64,000 nucleotides of DNA, taken from assembly GCA_002407855.1 (NCBI GenBank), contig DHPF01000003.1, forward strand, positions 1 to 64,000, given 5' to 3'. Positions 25,196-33,064 of this stretch are shown here, in pieces (position 1 is the first letter of the stretch; each line of letters opens with the position of its first letter). The notes under the pieces are model-generated. The model did not search any database. It saw nothing but the letters and a program-made list of their open reading frames with translations, and was not told where the DNA came from. Source of the stretch: Bacteroidales bacterium UBA5371 (GTDB lineage Bacteria; Bacteroidota; Bacteroidia; Bacteroidales; P3). A program made the translations under genes and the position numbers.

Positions 25196-25305
25196 GCAAT
25201 ATAACCAGTGGCGGAATGCGGGCTACATCCCTGTCAACCGTTACAAAACTTTGAGCGGGGCAGACGCTTTCAAGCTACCACTGCGCCCGACATTGGTTAT
25301 ATTGC
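25196..25305. repeat. 110-bp imperfect hairpin
   Basis: GCAATATAACCA (25196-25207) is exactly complementary to TGGTTATATTGC (25294-25305). Inside, a G-rich arm (GGCGGAATGCGGGC) faces a C-rich arm (CTGCGCCCGAC), so the whole segment can fold. It begins just after the foreign lipoprotein gene. The fold resembles recombination-site hairpins, but the canonical attC boxes (RYYYAAC/GTTRRRY) are not present. Confidence 0.7.
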
Positions 25306-25360
25306 TTGTTATCGCTTCGGTGTTCTTTTCGTCCATTGGTTTATCAGTCGTTTTGGTCGT

Positions 25361-25448
25361 GCGTTGGGACAGACACACTCTTTGTCAAGCTTTGGTTTTA
25401 GCGTTGGCTGGTGCGGCTTGGCAATGTGTGTGGCTGTTGAGCGTTGGC
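25361..25448. repeat. GCGTTGG-rich flank, right side of the restriction cassette
   Basis: GCGTTGG occurs at 25361, 25401 and 25441, and the related TGCGGCTTGGC at about 25411. The last copy lies immediately beyond the Res stop codon. The same words in the same orientation recur at 31320-31463, on the other side of the cassette. Confidence 0.65.
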
Positions 25449-25449
25449 A

Positions 25450-28377
25450 TTATTCAAACATTTTTTTAAAGTCCTTTGTAAAATATTCTCTTACTGATTC
25501 GTTTACGCCTGTCGGTTCGTTGTAGAAAAACAAGTCAATTTGAACTTCTTTGTTTTGGTACTTTATTGTATGTCCATTGAAAATATTCTCATATCCTTTT
25601 GCTTTATCTTCTGCGTTACCTGTTCCTACCACATTACCTTTGGGGTCAATGAATTTTATAATTAGTTTGTCGCTGTCTTTTGGTTTTAACCAAAAAACAA
25701 AGTCAGGAAAGAAGTTTCTATATTCTTGTTCTCTAGTGTCATAATAAGGTATAGAAACATCATCTGTTGTCTGGTCTATTTTTGAGAAATACCACCATTC
25801 GTATTTTTCAAGTTTGTCCCGATTTTCTTGTAGTTTCTTTAAAAATTCTACTTCTGAAGGAACCCAAACAATGTGTTTAAAAAGTTGTTTGTGTGCTTCT
25901 GATGTGAGTATGATGGGATTGTAGTAATGTTCTACTAAAAAATCTGTGTTTAACTCAAGCTTCAAACCGTTGTACGAATAGTTGTTTGGTTTGTCTTTAC
26001 TGTTAAATAAGTCAAGTTGTTCCTGTAATTGCTGGTCGTTTAGCTTCTTTGCGGTGTATGCTGCAACTATATCACTAACTGAACTATATTCTGATTTACT
26101 TCCTTTTATAGAATCAATTATCGCTTGTTCTAAAAGTTCAAGCTCGTTGTCAGGAAGGTTGGCAACTTCAATTTTATCAAAGTGGTTTATTTCCGTCAAT
26201 ACTGGTTCAAATGATTTTAGCCGTTTGGGTTTTTGATTGAAATGTTGATTTAGAAGCAATAAATTGTCAATTGGTTTGCGAATAGAACGAGAAACGGAAA
26301 AATTGAAATTTGTTTCAACTCTAATTTTTTCTAAAGTAGTTACTAATGTTTTTGAAACATTGATAGGAGATTGCATCAAAACGATTTTGTCTTGAACTCC
26401 TGCACTTATTCCAACGAATTCTAAGAGGTCGTTATATTCATCACGGTTTATTGAATACGCAGGAATTTCTGCGATTACTTCTTCATATTTTGGAATCAAT
26501 AATTCTTGAGGTATAGCTGTTTTAGAAATGTGTTTAACAATTTTCCAATCGTCAGCATCTTTTTCTCTGCTTAGATTTTCAGTAATATTTTTTATTACTT
26601 CTTTTTTTGTAGCAAAAAGAAACAAACTTTCTAAAGGTAAATTTCTTTTTAGAATGGCGGCTTTAGCTTTTATGTCTATGTACCTAGATAGTGTTTCAGT
26701 TTCTTCTGGATTTACAATGTAGTCAAGTCGTTTTCTTATTCCTGAAACTGGTTGTATTCTTACACCACGACCTATTGCTTGAAGCACAAATTTTTGTGCT
26801 CCTTCGTCAACTCCAATGTTAATGAAGTTTACAACATTTGGGCGATTACTGTCCCATCCTTCAGTAAAAATTCTTGAACCCAATAAAATATTGATACCGC
26901 TATTTTGCGAGTTAATTTCTTTAAAATAGGATTTAGTTAATGGTGTTTCTGTGTATTCATAATTGTCTAAAACATTGTCACTCCATTTGGTGGCATCAGA
27001 TGCAACTAACAAACAAAAATGTTGTCCTGATTCTGCTGTTTTAAGTCTGAATGCGATTTCACGACTGTTGTTCAATATTCTAGTATATTCTATTTTTCCA
27101 AATGATGAAGCGTTGAAAACATACTTTAGAATATCTTCTTTACTTATGTTTTCAATAATTTGAATAAAGGAAGATGGAATTTCTGCCGTATTGAATTGAT
27201 AGGCTTTATGAATAATTAAATCCGAACTCAAAACTTCCTTAGCCTTTTCAATATCATAATTACCTGATGCAACTATAGCCAATTGTTTAAAGAATAATTT
27301 TAATTCTGCATCAACTGTATTTACTTCATTGGCAATCGTAATCAACAAAGGATTGTGGTACAATTCTGGATGATGTGTTTTGATGTATTCAGCTTCTTTT
27401 TTAATCGCAGTTAAAACCAATAAAGATTTTACCACCATTTCTGTTTTTTCTGTTTCTGAAAAATCACCTTTGTTTTTGTTCCAATTTTTATATTCCTGCC
27501 CGCTAACAGTTATATGCTTGCCATAACCTGTTTCAATGAATTTTTTTAGATTGAAATTGTAGGCAGTTGTAACAATGTCAACTGTATCTGTAAAGGTTGC
27601 TGAAAAGCTAAAAATAAAACCTTTGTGAGCCAAAATAGAGTAGTAGGCTTGTCTTATACTATCTTCTTTATCTCCTTTGTGTGCTTCATCTAAAAGTACA
27701 TACCACTTGCCACTATTTAAAACCGTTTTGTAACTCAACTGCTCTGTTTTGTCAACATCAGTAATATTATCACTTCTGTAATAAAAAACAGTGATTCCAT
27801 CAGGTTCATATAAAGATGTTTGTAAGTGTTTTGATTTTTCGAACTCCCTTAAATCTTTGAGATTGATTTTTACCGAACTGTTTTTGTTGAATACTTCAAT
27901 ATGCTCTTTAATCTGATTTAGAATTTCAGGTTTTGGTGCTAAAATTAAAATATCGTTTTTAGGGATATGGTTATAAGTGGCTAATTGATGTAAAAACTCA
28001 ATAAGTTTAATTAAAACCAAAGTTTTGCCTGAACCTGTTGCCATCCATAAAGAGGCACGATTTAAAAATTCTGTGTAGGGTATTTGATTATCTTCTACTT
28101 TGTAATACTGACCTAATAAACCAAAATGAGTGCTCTCATTAGCATAGCTAATTTGTTTTTTCCAATCTTCGTTGGTTTGTGTTTGATAGTGATTGTAAAG
28201 ATGTTCTTTTTGATGAAAGAAATAATACAAAGTGTTTAAAGCGTGCTTTAAAGCCGATTGTTGGTAATCGTGTAACTTCCAATCTATGCCAAAGGTTTCC
28301 TTATCCAAGTTCTTGTAAAACTCAGGTAAACTTAAAGGGTTATCTTTAACTAATTTTTCTAATACTATTTTAGCCAT
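25450..28377 (-). CDS. Type III-like restriction endonuclease subunit Res (DEAD/DEAH helicase-nuclease)
   Basis: The 975-residue protein has a superfamily 2 helicase core: Walker A MATGSGKT near 113-120, DEAH motif LLDEAHKGD near 229, motif III FSFSAT, and motif VI QAIGRGVRI near 534. A C-terminal PD-(D/E)xK nuclease carries FFPDFVFWL and IDPKG near 890-915. It needs ATP and the Mod subunit to translocate along and cut unmodified DNA. Its start lies 11 bp after the mod stop, so the two are co-transcribed. The C-terminal domain differs from that of the Res remnant at 23605. Cassette flanks and isolated position indicate horizontal acquisition. Confidence 0.93.
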   Translation of the reverse strand: MAKIVLEKLVKDNPLSLPEFYKNLDKETFGIDWKLHDYQQSALKHALNTLYYFFHQKEHLYNHYQTQTNEDWKKQISYANESTHFGLLGQYYKVEDNQIPYTEFLNRASLWMATGSGKTLVLIKLIEFLHQLATYNHIPKNDILILAPKPEILNQIKEHIEVFNKNSSVKINLKDLREFEKSKHLQTSLYEPDGITVFYYRSDNITDVDKTEQLSYKTVLNSGKWYVLLDEAHKGDKEDSIRQAYYSILAHKGFIFSFSATFTDTVDIVTTAYNFNLKKFIETGYGKHITVSGQEYKNWNKNKGDFSETEKTEMVVKSLLVLTAIKKEAEYIKTHHPELYHNPLLITIANEVNTVDAELKLFFKQLAIVASGNYDIEKAKEVLSSDLIIHKAYQFNTAEIPSSFIQIIENISKEDILKYVFNASSFGKIEYTRILNNSREIAFRLKTAESGQHFCLLVASDATKWSDNVLDNYEYTETPLTKSYFKEINSQNSGINILLGSRIFTEGWDSNRPNVVNFINIGVDEGAQKFVLQAIGRGVRIQPVSGIRKRLDYIVNPEETETLSRYIDIKAKAAILKRNLPLESLFLFATKKEVIKNITENLSREKDADDWKIVKHISKTAIPQELLIPKYEEVIAEIPAYSINRDEYNDLLEFVGISAGVQDKIVLMQSPINVSKTLVTTLEKIRVETNFNFSVSRSIRKPIDNLLLLNQHFNQKPKRLKSFEPVLTEINHFDKIEVANLPDNELELLEQAIIDSIKGSKSEYSSVSDIVAAYTAKKLNDQQLQEQLDLFNSKDKPNNYSYNGLKLELNTDFLVEHYYNPIILTSEAHKQLFKHIVWVPSEVEFLKKLQENRDKLEKYEWWYFSKIDQTTDDVSIPYYDTREQEYRNFFPDFVFWLKPKDSDKLIIKFIDPKGNVVGTGNAEDKAKGYENIFNGHTIKYQNKEVQIDLFFYNEPTGVNESVREYFTKDFKKMFE

Positions 28378-28388
28378 TGTTTGTCAGT

Positions 28389-31022
28389 TTATTTGCTATT
28401 CCACCAAATCAATGGTTTAATCCAAGGATATTTTTCAAAAGTCATTTCAGCATACACTACTTCGCTGCCATCTTCAAAAACTACTTTGTCTTCAAAAAGC
28501 TGTTTGATGTGTTTACCCGAAACATTAGAAAGTGTTTCAGCTATATCCACATCAGGATACAAATTTTCAAAAACCACTTTGGCGTTTTTGCTTTTGTAGT
28601 CTATGTCAATAGCATCTAATAGTTTTTGGTCTTGCATAAAACTATATTGCTCTATTTGGTTTTTACCTTCTTTACTTTTCCATTGATACTTAGCTCTTGA
28701 CAATACTTCTTCGTATTGTTCTAGTTCGTAGTACTTAAATAAACCACCACCTTTATAATTAGCTTCAGTAGAAATGCCTATTTTATTGCCTATCAATGTC
28801 CATTTTAATCTTGGAATATTTGTGCCACTAAAATGTTCGCCCATTTCCATTCCAATCCATTTGCGATTTAGTTTATGTGCCGTTGAAATAGTTGTACCAC
28901 TTCCTGAAAAGAAATCTAAAACATAATCTCCTTTATCAGAAGAGTTTTCAATTATTCTTGATAAAAGACCTTCAGATTTTTGTGTTTGAAATTTTAGGTA
29001 TTCTGATGAACCCGAAATCAAAGGTTTTGTCTTATCGTGGTCCCAAATATCCCTTACAAATGTTTCAGCATAATACCTATTAAAAATCGTTTCCTTAAAC
29101 TTGTCATTTAGAGGTGTACCATTTTCAAGACTAGTCAATATAGACTCCCTATCTCTTTGTGTTAATTTTGAAAAATCAGGCGAAATGGTTTGAGTGTCCA
29201 TAAATGGTTTATTATAAATCTGTCGCTCCTTTTCTGGATAAAATTTATGAATATTTAAGTCAGGATTAGTTTTAGTGTAAGCAAAAATTGTATCGTGTTT
29301 GTTAGCATAGGCATTTCTTTTTATACCTTGAATTCTGTATCCATATATTATTTCATTTAGTAAATTGTTTTTGCCATAAACCCTATCTAATAGAATTCTT
29401 CCGAGATAATTCGCTCTATAATCAATATGGAAATAAAAAGTCCCTGACTTTTTCAAAAGTTCATTAGTTATTAAAACTCTGTCGAATATTAATGATAACC
29501 AAGTACTGTCTTGATAAGCATCTTTATATTTGAAATCACTTCCTGTATTAAATGGTGGGTCAATGTAAATTAGGTCTAGTGAAGCTTTATGCTTTTCTTT
29601 GATTGTGTTAAGTCCTTGCCAATTATCTGTTTTTATAATTGTCCCATCAATTTCTTTGTCTATATTTTCAAAACAAGCCAATATTTGGAATTTGAGTTCA
29701 GGAAAATATTTTGTATCAATTGGCAGATATTGAAACTTCATATTAAGTTTTTTACCTTCAATAATTTCACTTTCAAAAGATGTTTCATTTGCAAAAGCGA
29801 ATTCTTCCCATTCCTTTTTTGAAGTCTCACCTTTATCGTCAAACCATTCTTTGTTTAATTCCTGCCATTCTTCGACTTGGTTTTTCCATCCTGGACTTTT
29901 AATGATTTTTTCAATGAGTGCTATATTATTTGCTAATTTGTCAAGTGTCAATACATAATTACAGTTTCTCACAAACTTAGGTTTCTCCCAAATCGCTTTT
30001 AATTCATCTTCAAATCGGGCAATGTATTCAATAACTTTGTGTGCAATTTTTTTGATGTTTTGTATTCGCTTTACGGTCGCTGCATCAAAATCAGTATCTA
30101 AATCATTGAATAGCCAATTGTAAACATAAATATCAAACTGCTCTTTCAAAAAACCTTCTGCATCTTTGTGTATAAAGTAGTCTATTTCATTTTGTCTTTT
30201 GTAAATACTAAAGATTTTTCTCAAATCTTCATCATACAAAATGATACCTTTCTTGTGTAAGTAAGTAAGCATTAAAGAAAGGTCGTTAATGCTATATTCT
30301 ACCTTAACAGAACTTAAAGCATCATCTAAGTTTTCAATAAATAAACACTTTCTGCTATCAGTCTTTTTGTCTATTACTGTTCGGTCTATATCCGTATTGG
30401 CAAAAATGATATTTGGATGTAGGTCTGTTCCGTAATCATCTAAGCATTTATCTATAAGGTCGTTATTTTTGTCAAGTTCCAAGTAATCTTTTAAACGGTC
30501 GTACTTGTTGCTTTCCTGATAACGAATTTTAAAAACAACTTCTTCTTTGGTTGCTTTTACCAAATAGAATTGTATCGCTTTTTTCTCGTTACCTTTTGCG
30601 TGTTTTATTTCAGAAGCATCAAACAAAATTTTAATTCCGTTTACTTCTGTTTGTAAGTCTTCATAATTCGCTTCAGACTTGACATAGTAGAGTTTTTGTG
30701 TTTTCCAAAACAAAGCAACATCATCACGGTCTGAATAAACTTTTTCGTAGAGGTTTTTGTGAATTTGTGAATTGGCAAAAAACACCGTTCCTGTTTCATT
30801 CAGGTAACAGTCAAAAAAGTTGTAGAGTTTTTCAAAAAGTTCTTCTCTGAATTTTGCTTCAATTTGTTTGTCAATCTCGGCTTTTATATAGGGTTCAATT
30901 TCAGCAAAGTATTGTGCTTTGATGTCCATTAAATTTACATAACCCGATTTTCCTTTAATTGGATGTCCAATAAAAGTGTCTTTCAGGGCAGAGAAAAATC
31001 TTTGTTCGTATATGTTACTCAT
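28389..31022 (-). CDS. Type III-like site-specific DNA (adenine-N6) methyltransferase Mod
   Basis: The catalytic motif DPPF lies near residue 488 and the SAM motif FFSGSGTT near 703. DPPF before FxGxG is the beta-class order used by type III Mod enzymes. The N-terminal 430 residues are a long helical region without an obvious enzyme motif, longer than in classic Mod proteins (about 650 residues). The C-terminal part carries the probable target-recognition and Res-interaction segment. It methylates one strand of an asymmetric site and guides Res. Its ATG overlaps the stop of the upstream Xre gene by 4 bp. Confidence 0.93.
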   Translation of the reverse strand: MSNIYEQRFFSALKDTFIGHPIKGKSGYVNLMDIKAQYFAEIEPYIKAEIDKQIEAKFREELFEKLYNFFDCYLNETGTVFFANSQIHKNLYEKVYSDRDDVALFWKTQKLYYVKSEANYEDLQTEVNGIKILFDASEIKHAKGNEKKAIQFYLVKATKEEVVFKIRYQESNKYDRLKDYLELDKNNDLIDKCLDDYGTDLHPNIIFANTDIDRTVIDKKTDSRKCLFIENLDDALSSVKVEYSINDLSLMLTYLHKKGIILYDEDLRKIFSIYKRQNEIDYFIHKDAEGFLKEQFDIYVYNWLFNDLDTDFDAATVKRIQNIKKIAHKVIEYIARFEDELKAIWEKPKFVRNCNYVLTLDKLANNIALIEKIIKSPGWKNQVEEWQELNKEWFDDKGETSKKEWEEFAFANETSFESEIIEGKKLNMKFQYLPIDTKYFPELKFQILACFENIDKEIDGTIIKTDNWQGLNTIKEKHKASLDLIYIDPPFNTGSDFKYKDAYQDSTWLSLIFDRVLITNELLKKSGTFYFHIDYRANYLGRILLDRVYGKNNLLNEIIYGYRIQGIKRNAYANKHDTIFAYTKTNPDLNIHKFYPEKERQIYNKPFMDTQTISPDFSKLTQRDRESILTSLENGTPLNDKFKETIFNRYYAETFVRDIWDHDKTKPLISGSSEYLKFQTQKSEGLLSRIIENSSDKGDYVLDFFSGSGTTISTAHKLNRKWIGMEMGEHFSGTNIPRLKWTLIGNKIGISTEANYKGGGLFKYYELEQYEEVLSRAKYQWKSKEGKNQIEQYSFMQDQKLLDAIDIDYKSKNAKVVFENLYPDVDIAETLSNVSGKHIKQLFEDKVVFEDGSEVVYAEMTFEKYPWIKPLIWWNSK

Positions 31023-31219
31023 TTCTTGTCTTTTTGTTCTATTAGTAAGTCTTTAACTTCAACGTCCAATATTCTAGCAATTTCATAAAGCACTTCAAGT
31101 CTTGGTTGTTGTCTGTTTTGCACATAACCATTAACCATATTATAGCTTTTGCCAAGCTGTTCGGCTAACCAAGTTTGCTTAATACCTTTTTCTTCAAGTA
31201 CTTCTTTAATTCTGTTCAT
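31019..31219 (-). CDS. Small Xre-family HTH regulator of the restriction cassette
   Basis: The ATG at 31219 gives 66 residues that are almost all helix-turn-helix: IKQTWLAEQLGKSYNMVNGY, then RQQPRLEVLYEIARILDVEV. A TTG at 31237 would extend it by six residues, but the -7 box at 31242-31249 leaves no room for a leader there. Such proteins act as controllers (C proteins) or repressors that delay or limit restriction gene expression. The ATGA overlap with mod means one message for regulator, Mod and Res, so it would control its own operon. Its operator has not been identified. Confidence 0.9.
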   Translation of the reverse strand: MNRIKEVLEEKGIKQTWLAEQLGKSYNMVNGYVQNRQQPRLEVLYEIARILDVEVKDLLIEQKDKK

Positions 31220-31241
31220 TGTTGTTAAAGATGTCAAGTCG

Positions 31242-31249
31242 CAAATTTA
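31242..31249 (-). promoter_or_regulatory. -7 box of the restriction-modification operon
   Basis: The minus strand reads TAAATTTG followed by C, matching TAnnTTTG, 23 bp before the ATG of the regulator gene. No other candidate lies ahead of the three-gene operon. Confidence 0.6.
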
Positions 31250-31319
31250 GTTTTTATTTTTCAATATCTCGTTTTTCAAGATAAATACTGTTGGAATAAT
31301 TGTCTATCTGTCCGTCCGT

Positions 31320-31463
31320 GCGTTGGCAAAAAAAATGGCTCTTTTGGTTTTTTGAGCGTTGGCTTGTGTGTCGGAAAAAACCAAATGTGCCATTTGTGCG
31401 GCTGGCTAAAATTGTTTTTAAAAAATGTGCGTTGGAAAAAAATAAAAATACAGAAGCGTTGGC
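31320..31463. repeat. GCGTTGG-rich flank, left side of the restriction cassette
   Basis: GCGTTGG occurs at 31320, about 31356, 31430 and 31456, with the related TGCGGCTGGC at about 31397. Orientation and word set match the flank at 25361-25448. The region has no convincing gene: its open frames are low-complexity and lack promoters. Confidence 0.65.
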
Positions 31464-31565
31464 ATTTGGGTCCGCTGTCTGATGGTTCATTTGTCCCGTC
31501 ACTTTATGTTTATTTCTGTCGTTCATTCTTGCTGTGTCGTCTTTTAGGCTTGCAGGTAACATTTG

Positions 31566-31592
31566 TATATACGCAACACAATTGCGTATATA
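31566..31592. promoter_or_regulatory. Perfect 11-bp inverted repeat, operator- or site-like
   Basis: TATATACGCAA (31566-31576) and TTGCGTATATA (31582-31592) are separated by 5 bases. A further half site, TTGCGTATAC, lies at 31671-31680. No T tract follows, so a terminator is unlikely. It could be a protein-binding site or part of a mobile-element end. Confidence 0.5.
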
Positions 31593-31687
31593 TTTCATAT
31601 ATCCTCCGTCCTTGTTTTACTAATTCATATAATACTAATACTTTATAAATAATTGTGTATTTTAATGCAATTGCGTATACAGTCTTT

Positions 31688-31775
31688 TTATGTGGCAGTT
31701 AAGGTTACTGCAACTCGGAAACCTATGTTTCTCATCAGTACCAGGGTTATAGATGCAAAACTAAATACTACTTCA
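31688..31775 (-). pseudogene. Remnant of a SUMF1/FGE-type gene end
   Basis: The minus strand ends in a stop at 31688-31690, preceded by the peptide RNIGFRVAVTLTAT. The GFRVA word near a C-terminus is typical of FGE-sulfatase domains. The preceding residues do not match the domain and no start exists upstream. The call rests on a very short match and is tentative. Confidence 0.35.
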
Positions 31776-31930
31776 TCTTTAAATGATAAAAAGTTCTTTA
31801 TTTTTATTTCGTGTATCATTTTCTTCTATTTTCTATTTTTACATTTTCTCTGCAATTATACAACATTTAATTCATATATCAAGTATTTTATTTGCTATTT
31901 TGTCATTTTATTGTATTTATACGAAAACAG

Positions 31931-31966
31931 ACTTTCCGTCATGCGGGATTTGTACTCCCGCACGTC
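31931..31966. repeat. REP-like hairpin, copy 1
   Basis: TGCGGGA (31942-31948) pairs with TCCCGCA (31956-31962) across a 7-base loop. A weaker hairpin GGATT/AATCC follows at 31977-31989. The reverse complement of this copy closely matches the copy at 32232-32267, including an outside GACGGAAA/AACGGAAA word. Confidence 0.6.
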
Positions 31967-32214
31967 TTTATTATTAGGATTTTCAATCCGATACTTATTC
32001 ATTACTAACTTTTTATTTCTTTTCAATGTTCAAAGGTAGAAAAATATTTTTATATATTGTTTATTCTTTTCGACTTTATTTTTTAAATGGATATGTTTTT
32101 TACAAACCTTTTACCATTTAGGGGAATCTTATTAATTGTTACAGAGTTTAAGGAGTTTAAAGAGCTTAAGGACATTAGAGTCTTTAAAGTCCTTTGTGTC
32201 CTTTGTGAAAGGTG

Positions 32215-32287
32215 AAATTTTGTTTCTGTAAGAGTGCGGGAGTCGGAAATCCCGCACAACGGAAAAGTAAAATTTTGTTTCAGTAAA
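32215..32287. repeat. REP-like hairpin, copy 2, flanked by 18-bp direct repeats
   Basis: TGCGGGA (32235-32241) pairs with TCCCGCA (32250-32256). The hairpin is bracketed by AAATTTTGTTTCTGTAAG (32215-32232) and AAATTTTGTTTCAGTAAA (32270-32287), 16 of 18 positions identical. It is an inverted relative of the copy at 31931-31966. The 1.4-kb gap 31250-32643 otherwise holds a 10-bp-period GAGTTTAAGG repeat near 32145 and no supported gene. Confidence 0.6.
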
Positions 32288-32413
32288 ATAAAACTAAGAA
32301 TGAAAAAAATAAACCTTGATATAAGTAAATTTAAATAGGGGATAATTCTTCGTAAACGGCGAATAAATCTACAAACTCCTTATAAAAAACTTTTTAATCA
32401 AGGACTTTTTACC

Positions 32414-32482
32414 CCAAAGATGTACATCTTTCATACCAAAAGATGCACATCTTTCACTATAAAAGATGTGCATCTTTTTTTT
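32414..32482. repeat. Three palindromes at 23-bp period
   Basis: AAAGATGTACATCTTT, AAAGATGCACATCTTT and AAAGATGTGCATCTTT follow each other, with GATG at 32419, 32442 and 32465, joined by short TCATACC and CACTAT linkers. Each unit is a hairpin with only the centre varying. The last copy runs into a T tract and might terminate transcription, but no plus-strand gene lies immediately upstream. Confidence 0.8.
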
Positions 32483-32643
32483 TAAGTATATTCTAAGGAT
32501 TGGAGGTTGTTCTCCAGAAATCGAATTTAGGATAAATAGTCCTAAATAAACCTAATGAATAGTTTATATCTGCAAATATACAAAATTATTTTGAATATAG
32601 TGTCGTTTTTTTAAATAATTATCTAGCTAAATATATAAAGTTT

Positions 32644-33048
32644 ATGAGAAGGTATTATAGTGTTAGTGCTAAAAAATTTATTGACAAGGATGGTCAGGAA
32701 GTTGTAAAGTATTATCCTAATGCTGTTTATGCTGGGCATTTTAGTTCGGAAGATATGGCAAAGGATATTTCTCAGTCTACAAGTCTTTCGGAGCCTGATG
32801 TTCTTTCGGCTTTGAAAGCGTTTTCTATTGTTTTGGAAACGAGGTTAAAATTGGGTTATAATATTAAGTTGGATGGAATTGGAACTTTCAGTCTTTCTGT
32901 TACTGGGGAGCCTTGTGACTCTGAAAAGGAGTGTAAGCCTAATAAGGTTAAGGTTGGTAAGATTACTTTTAGGGCTGATTCAAAACTTAGAAAAGGTATG
33001 ATTGGTATTAAGTTCTATAAGGCGAATTTGAAACGTAACAAGAGGTAA
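32644..33048 (+). CDS. HU-family DNA-binding protein, HU-HIG-like Bacteroidota type
   Basis: The 134-residue protein resembles the Bacteroidota histone-like group. It has a leading YYSVSAKKFIDKDG strand, a helical dimerisation part (DMAKDISQSTSLSEPDVLSALKAF), and the beta arm LGYNIKLDGIGTFSLSVTG with a basic end, KANLKRNKR. These proteins bend DNA and help shape the nucleoid. The protein is longer than classical HU (about 90 residues) and carries an N-terminal extension usual in this branch. It stands alone, convergent with the RNase H gene. Confidence 0.9.
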   Translation: MRRYYSVSAKKFIDKDGQEVVKYYPNAVYAGHFSSEDMAKDISQSTSLSEPDVLSALKAFSIVLETRLKLGYNIKLDGIGTFSLSVTGEPCDSEKECKPNKVKVGKITFRADSKLRKGMIGIKFYKANLKRNKR

Positions 33049-33064
33049 TTACTCTTTTAATTAT

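Noticed and set aside
25196..25305. Integron attC site
   Set aside because: The fold is similar in size but RYYYAAC and GTTRRRY boxes are absent at the expected ends and no integrase gene is in the window. Kept as an unnamed hairpin.
25119..25525. Two overlapping plus-strand frames across the hairpin and GCGTTGG flank
   Set aside because: They run through the lipoprotein gene end, the 110-bp hairpin and the Res stop, have no promoter, and their translations (Arg, Cys and Trp-rich or purely hydrophobic) look like non-coding repeats.
31254..32039. Several overlapping frames of 60-130 codons behind the Xre gene
   Set aside because: They overlap each other on both strands, contain the GCGTTGG words, the inverted repeat and REP-like hairpins, and show no recognisable domain.
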